From Bacillota bacterium (GTDB lineage Bacteria > Bacillota > Bacilli > Paenibacillales > Paenibacillaceae): a DNA stretch of 64,000 nt. Positions within the stretch are counted from its first letter, which is position 1, and every line of letters starts with the position of its first letter. The DNA lies in NCBI GenBank assembly GCA_023386495.1, contig JAEWJS010000136.1, forward strand, positions 13,370 through 77,369, in the 5' to 3' direction. A program made the translations under genes and the position numbers. This document shows, one piece after another, positions 61,829-64,000 of the stretch. The notes below the pieces were generated by a model. The model was not told the origin of the DNA and did not search any database. It was given only the letters and a program-made list of their open reading frames with translations.

Positions 61829-63556
61829 TTATTCGCTGGCCCAATTCTCCATCCGCCAAGCGATCTGTTCATTGATGCGTTCTTCATAAGCCTTGACATT
61901 GATGCCGTCGAACGATTTCGTGTAATCTTCCCACACGGCATCGAATTCGCTCGGTTTGCTCATGATCGACCTTGGCAGATACTTCATGGACAATTCATCC
62001 ATCTTGGCTGCAGCTACCGCTGCATCCGAGCCTTGAACCAGATCGATCTGCCATGCCGGGTAATAGACCGGGTTCTGCGGCGGCGGCGAATAGAACTCCG
62101 TCCATGTCTTGAAGCCGTATGCTTGCAGCAGTTCCTTGTCTTCCGGCTTCAGGCCGTCGAAGAATTCGCCCGGCTGCAAGCCAGGACTGGATGCATTGCC
62201 GTCGCTGTACGTGCCTTCGATCTTCGGCGCGCTGCCGAAAAATTCATCCGCCTTGTTCGCCGTTGCCCAGTTCGGATCTGCTTGGGCCGTGCGCTGCTCC
62301 GGCGTGCGATACATCATGCCGGCATCGTCCACCATATAGTCGACGCCTTCTTCGCCCCAATTGAGCAGCTTCTGCCATTCTTCGTCCATCAACGCATCCA
62401 GGAACTTGATGATGCGTACCGGATCCTTGGCATCCTTGCTAATGCCGAAGCCGTTGTTCAGGTTAATGACGGCGCGATCTCGATAGTAATCCGTAATGGA
62501 CTCGTCATAGACGAGCGGCAATCCGACATAGGTGTCCCAGATTTTCCCCTCGGCCACAAGGTTATTGTTCGCGCCGTTGAAGTTCCACAGCTGGTCGAAC
62601 AACCCAAGCACGCGGCCGGATGACAGCTTGGCCATGTACTGGTCATAGTTCTGCGTGAACGCTTCCTTATCCATCAGTCCTTCGTCGTACAGGCCGTTCA
62701 AGGCTTGGTAGTACCGCTTGGCGTAGTCCTTGTTCGCGTAAATTTCCGCCACGCCGTCCTTCACGACGACGCCGCCGTCATTCGGATGACCGATGAGATG
62801 CTGCGGCGGATTGAACAATGGCCACTTCTTCGACTCGGTCATGAGCGATGTGAAGCCGATCGTCGACTTGCCGTCTTCGGTTTGCGGATGCGCTTCCGCG
62901 TATTTGCGAATCAAGTCGAAGTACGCATCCAGCGTCTTCACTTGCGGGTACCCGAATTCCTTCAGCACTTTCTTCTGGATGAAGAATGACGGTCCCCAAT
63001 GCGTGGGATCTTTCACTTCGCCGTGATAGGCCCCATAGTTCGGCAGCCAGTAGATATGGCCGTCGCTGGAATCCTTCATGCGATTCCAATACGGCGCATA
63101 GTGCTCCTTGAGACGCGGCGCATGCTCTTCAATCAGATCCTCCAGCGGGATGACGGCCTTCGCGTCGACCAGCTTGGTGTTCGCCGTGATCAAGTCGGCG
63201 TATTCGCCGCCGGCGATCAGGATGCCGAGCTTCTGTTCCGCATCGCCTACCAGCGTCTCGATATCCAGCGTTACGCCGAGTTCATCTTTGATCTTCTTGT
63301 AGATCTTGTTGTCAGGCGTTGCGGCCGCGACTGGCGCGTTCACATACACCGAGATCGTGAACGGATCTACCTTTGCATCTTCCCCAGCGTTAGTACCGCC
63401 GTTACTCGTCGTACTCGATGGCGCCTTTGCATTTCCGGCATTATTCGCCGTGCCATTGTTGTTCGTGCCACTGCTGCACGCTGCCGTCACGACGCTTGCC
63501 AACAGCAGCACGGCAAGCAGCAGCATCCACGCTTTCCTACGATTTATTGCCCCCAT
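61829..63556 (-). CDS. Extracellular solute-binding lipoprotein (LipO/YtcQ-like)
   Basis: A 575-residue sugar-binding lipoprotein. The signal peptide ends with lipobox TAAC (Cys27), a Ser/Asn/Thr/Gly-rich linker follows (28-62), and the rest is a family 1 binding fold (EELGVTLDIETLVGD-like KDELGVTLDIETLVG). It captures oligosaccharides at the outer membrane face and delivers them to the two permeases encoded downstream. AAGGAGG precedes ATG 63556; the open frame further upstream is not used. Confidence 0.93.
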   Translation of the reverse strand: MGAINRRKAWMLLLAVLLLASVVTAACSSGTNNNGTANNAGNAKAPSSTTSNGGTNAGEDAKVDPFTISVYVNAPVAAATPDNKIYKKIKDELGVTLDIETLVGDAEQKLGILIAGGEYADLITANTKLVDAKAVIPLEDLIEEHAPRLKEHYAPYWNRMKDSSDGHIYWLPNYGAYHGEVKDPTHWGPSFFIQKKVLKEFGYPQVKTLDAYFDLIRKYAEAHPQTEDGKSTIGFTSLMTESKKWPLFNPPQHLIGHPNDGGVVVKDGVAEIYANKDYAKRYYQALNGLYDEGLMDKEAFTQNYDQYMAKLSSGRVLGLFDQLWNFNGANNNLVAEGKIWDTYVGLPLVYDESITDYYRDRAVINLNNGFGISKDAKDPVRIIKFLDALMDEEWQKLLNWGEEGVDYMVDDAGMMYRTPEQRTAQADPNWATANKADEFFGSAPKIEGTYSDGNASSPGLQPGEFFDGLKPEDKELLQAYGFKTWTEFYSPPPQNPVYYPAWQIDLVQGSDAAVAAAKMDELSMKYLPRSIMSKPSEFDAVWEDYTKSFDGINVKAYEERINEQIAWRMENWASE

Positions 63557-63658
63557 CCTTTCAGCCTCCTTGAAGTGATTTGCAAGATTTGCTCCTTCAT
63601 TCTCCCAGAATGTAGACGTTTTCATAACGGCCATTCTTAACCTCTACCCCCGACAAAT

Positions 63659-64000
63659 TTAAAAGGATGTTCCGCGGCACCTTGCCTTGTATTCGTTCGG
63701 CTTCATGCCGAACCGCTTATGGAATTGCTGCGTGAATCGCTTGTACTCGGCGTATCCGACGGATTCGGCAATCGCACCGCTCGTAAGCGCAGTCGTGTCA
63801 AGCAGCCTTGCTGCTTCCGCGATTCTCAGATCATGGATGTAGTCCAGCAAGCCTGTCCCGAATTTCACTGCGAACGCTCTGCCGAGGTAGACCGGGTTAT
63901 AATGGAATTGCCCCGCAATCGCCTGGATCGTCAGCGGCTGCCGATAGTTCTCGCGAACGTATTGCTCGACTCGTTCAATCGATACGCCGTCTGCGTGGTG
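63659..64000 (-). CDS. AraC-type regulator, C-terminal part (runs off the window)
   Basis: The last 113 residues of a regulator whose 5' part lies beyond base 64000. The frame is open to the edge and contains the complete double helix-turn-helix: ERVEQYVRENYRQPLTIQAIAG, then FHYNPVYLGRAFAVKFG and SGAIAESVGYAEYKRFTQQFHKRFG. In Paenibacillus such a gene in front of a LipO-LplB-YtcP operon is usually a YesN-type response regulator paired with a sensor kinase; the receiver domain is not visible here, so this remains inference. Confidence 0.88.
   Translation of the reverse strand, partial: HHADGVSIERVEQYVRENYRQPLTIQAIAGQFHYNPVYLGRAFAVKFGTGLLDYIHDLRIAEAARLLDTTALTSGAIAESVGYAEYKRFTQQFHKRFGMKPNEYKARCRGTSF

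Noticed and set aside
1..64000. tRNA, rRNA, CRISPR arrays, prophage or complete insertion sequences
   Set aside because: None was recognised by eye; no transposase, integrase, phage structural gene or regular spacer array is encoded. A profile search could still reveal a small RNA.

Overview
The window looks like a chromosomal segment of a Gram-positive, endospore-forming plant-polysaccharide degrader of the Paenibacillaceae (Paenibacillus/Cohnella type). The pointers are high-GC codon usage combined with strong AGGAGG ribosome binding sites, a GerA-type spore germination operon, an S-layer-anchored (SLH) xylanase-like enzyme next to an LplB/YtcP-type ABC importer, a stalk-domain secreted protein and AraR-type control of arabinose genes. 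No rRNA, tRNA, CRISPR array, prophage or complete insertion sequence was recognised. The assignment rests on gene content only.

Layout. 1-2.9 kb: copper efflux operon (copZ, copA, lipoprotein fragment) behind a promoter with CsoR-like operators. 3-7 kb: a DHA2 drug exporter, a nucleotidyltransferase, a methyltransferase and a small unknown gene. 7.1-12.1 kb: GH51 arabinofuranosidase, alpha-glucan phosphorylase and a divergent LysR regulator. 12.1-15.8 kb: spore germinant receptor operon in B-A-C order. 15.9-17.9 kb: an Rrf2 regulator and a quinone-oxidoreductase-like SDR, each with a TTGTAA-N9-TTACAA operator, then a GNAT acetyltransferase. 17.9-24.2 kb: an intergenic repeat element, a tiny gene divergent from an unusually long ECF-like sigma factor, a CGCGG-motif protein that may be a RiPP precursor, a transaldolase-like aldolase, a secreted stalk-domain protein and a nitronate monooxygenase-like enzyme. 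24.2-29.4 kb: araBDA with divergent araR and two AraR boxes. 29.4-33.4 kb: a two-component system flanked by two copies of the repeat element. 33.4-41 kb: IclR regulator and an operon for oxidative (Weimberg-type) pentose breakdown fused by overlap to a GH43 xylosidase, then a cupin. 41-45 kb: a chemotaxis-like receptor and an FAD oxidoreductase/DUF3231 pair. 45-54 kb: GH127 beta-L-arabinofuranosidase with divergent AraC regulator, a methyltransferase, a phytanoyl-CoA dioxygenase-like gene with divergent AraC regulator, beta-carbonic anhydrase, L25/Ctc and a second GH43 enzyme. 54-64 kb: an xylan-type utilisation locus (AraC-type regulator end, solute-binding lipoprotein, two permeases, a 1732-residue SLH-anchored GH30 enzyme, and a broken esterase).

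Together, the carbohydrate genes form a hemicellulose programme: the cell-wall-bound GH30 enzyme cuts polymer outside, the ABC importer takes up oligosaccharides, and cytoplasmic GH51, GH43 and GH127 enzymes release L-arabinose and D-xylose. Arabinose enters AraA-AraB-AraD; pentonates can be oxidised to 2-oxoglutarate by the dehydratase/dehydratase/dehydrogenase trio. Each block has its own local regulator (AraR, IclR, AraC, LysR), often with a visible operator.

The observations most worth a second look are the CGCGG protein without a visible maturase, the sigma factor with a large C-terminal extension and its divergent small gene, the three-copy palindrome-rich intergenic element, and the xylosidase/Weimberg operon with matching 21-bp IclR-type operators.
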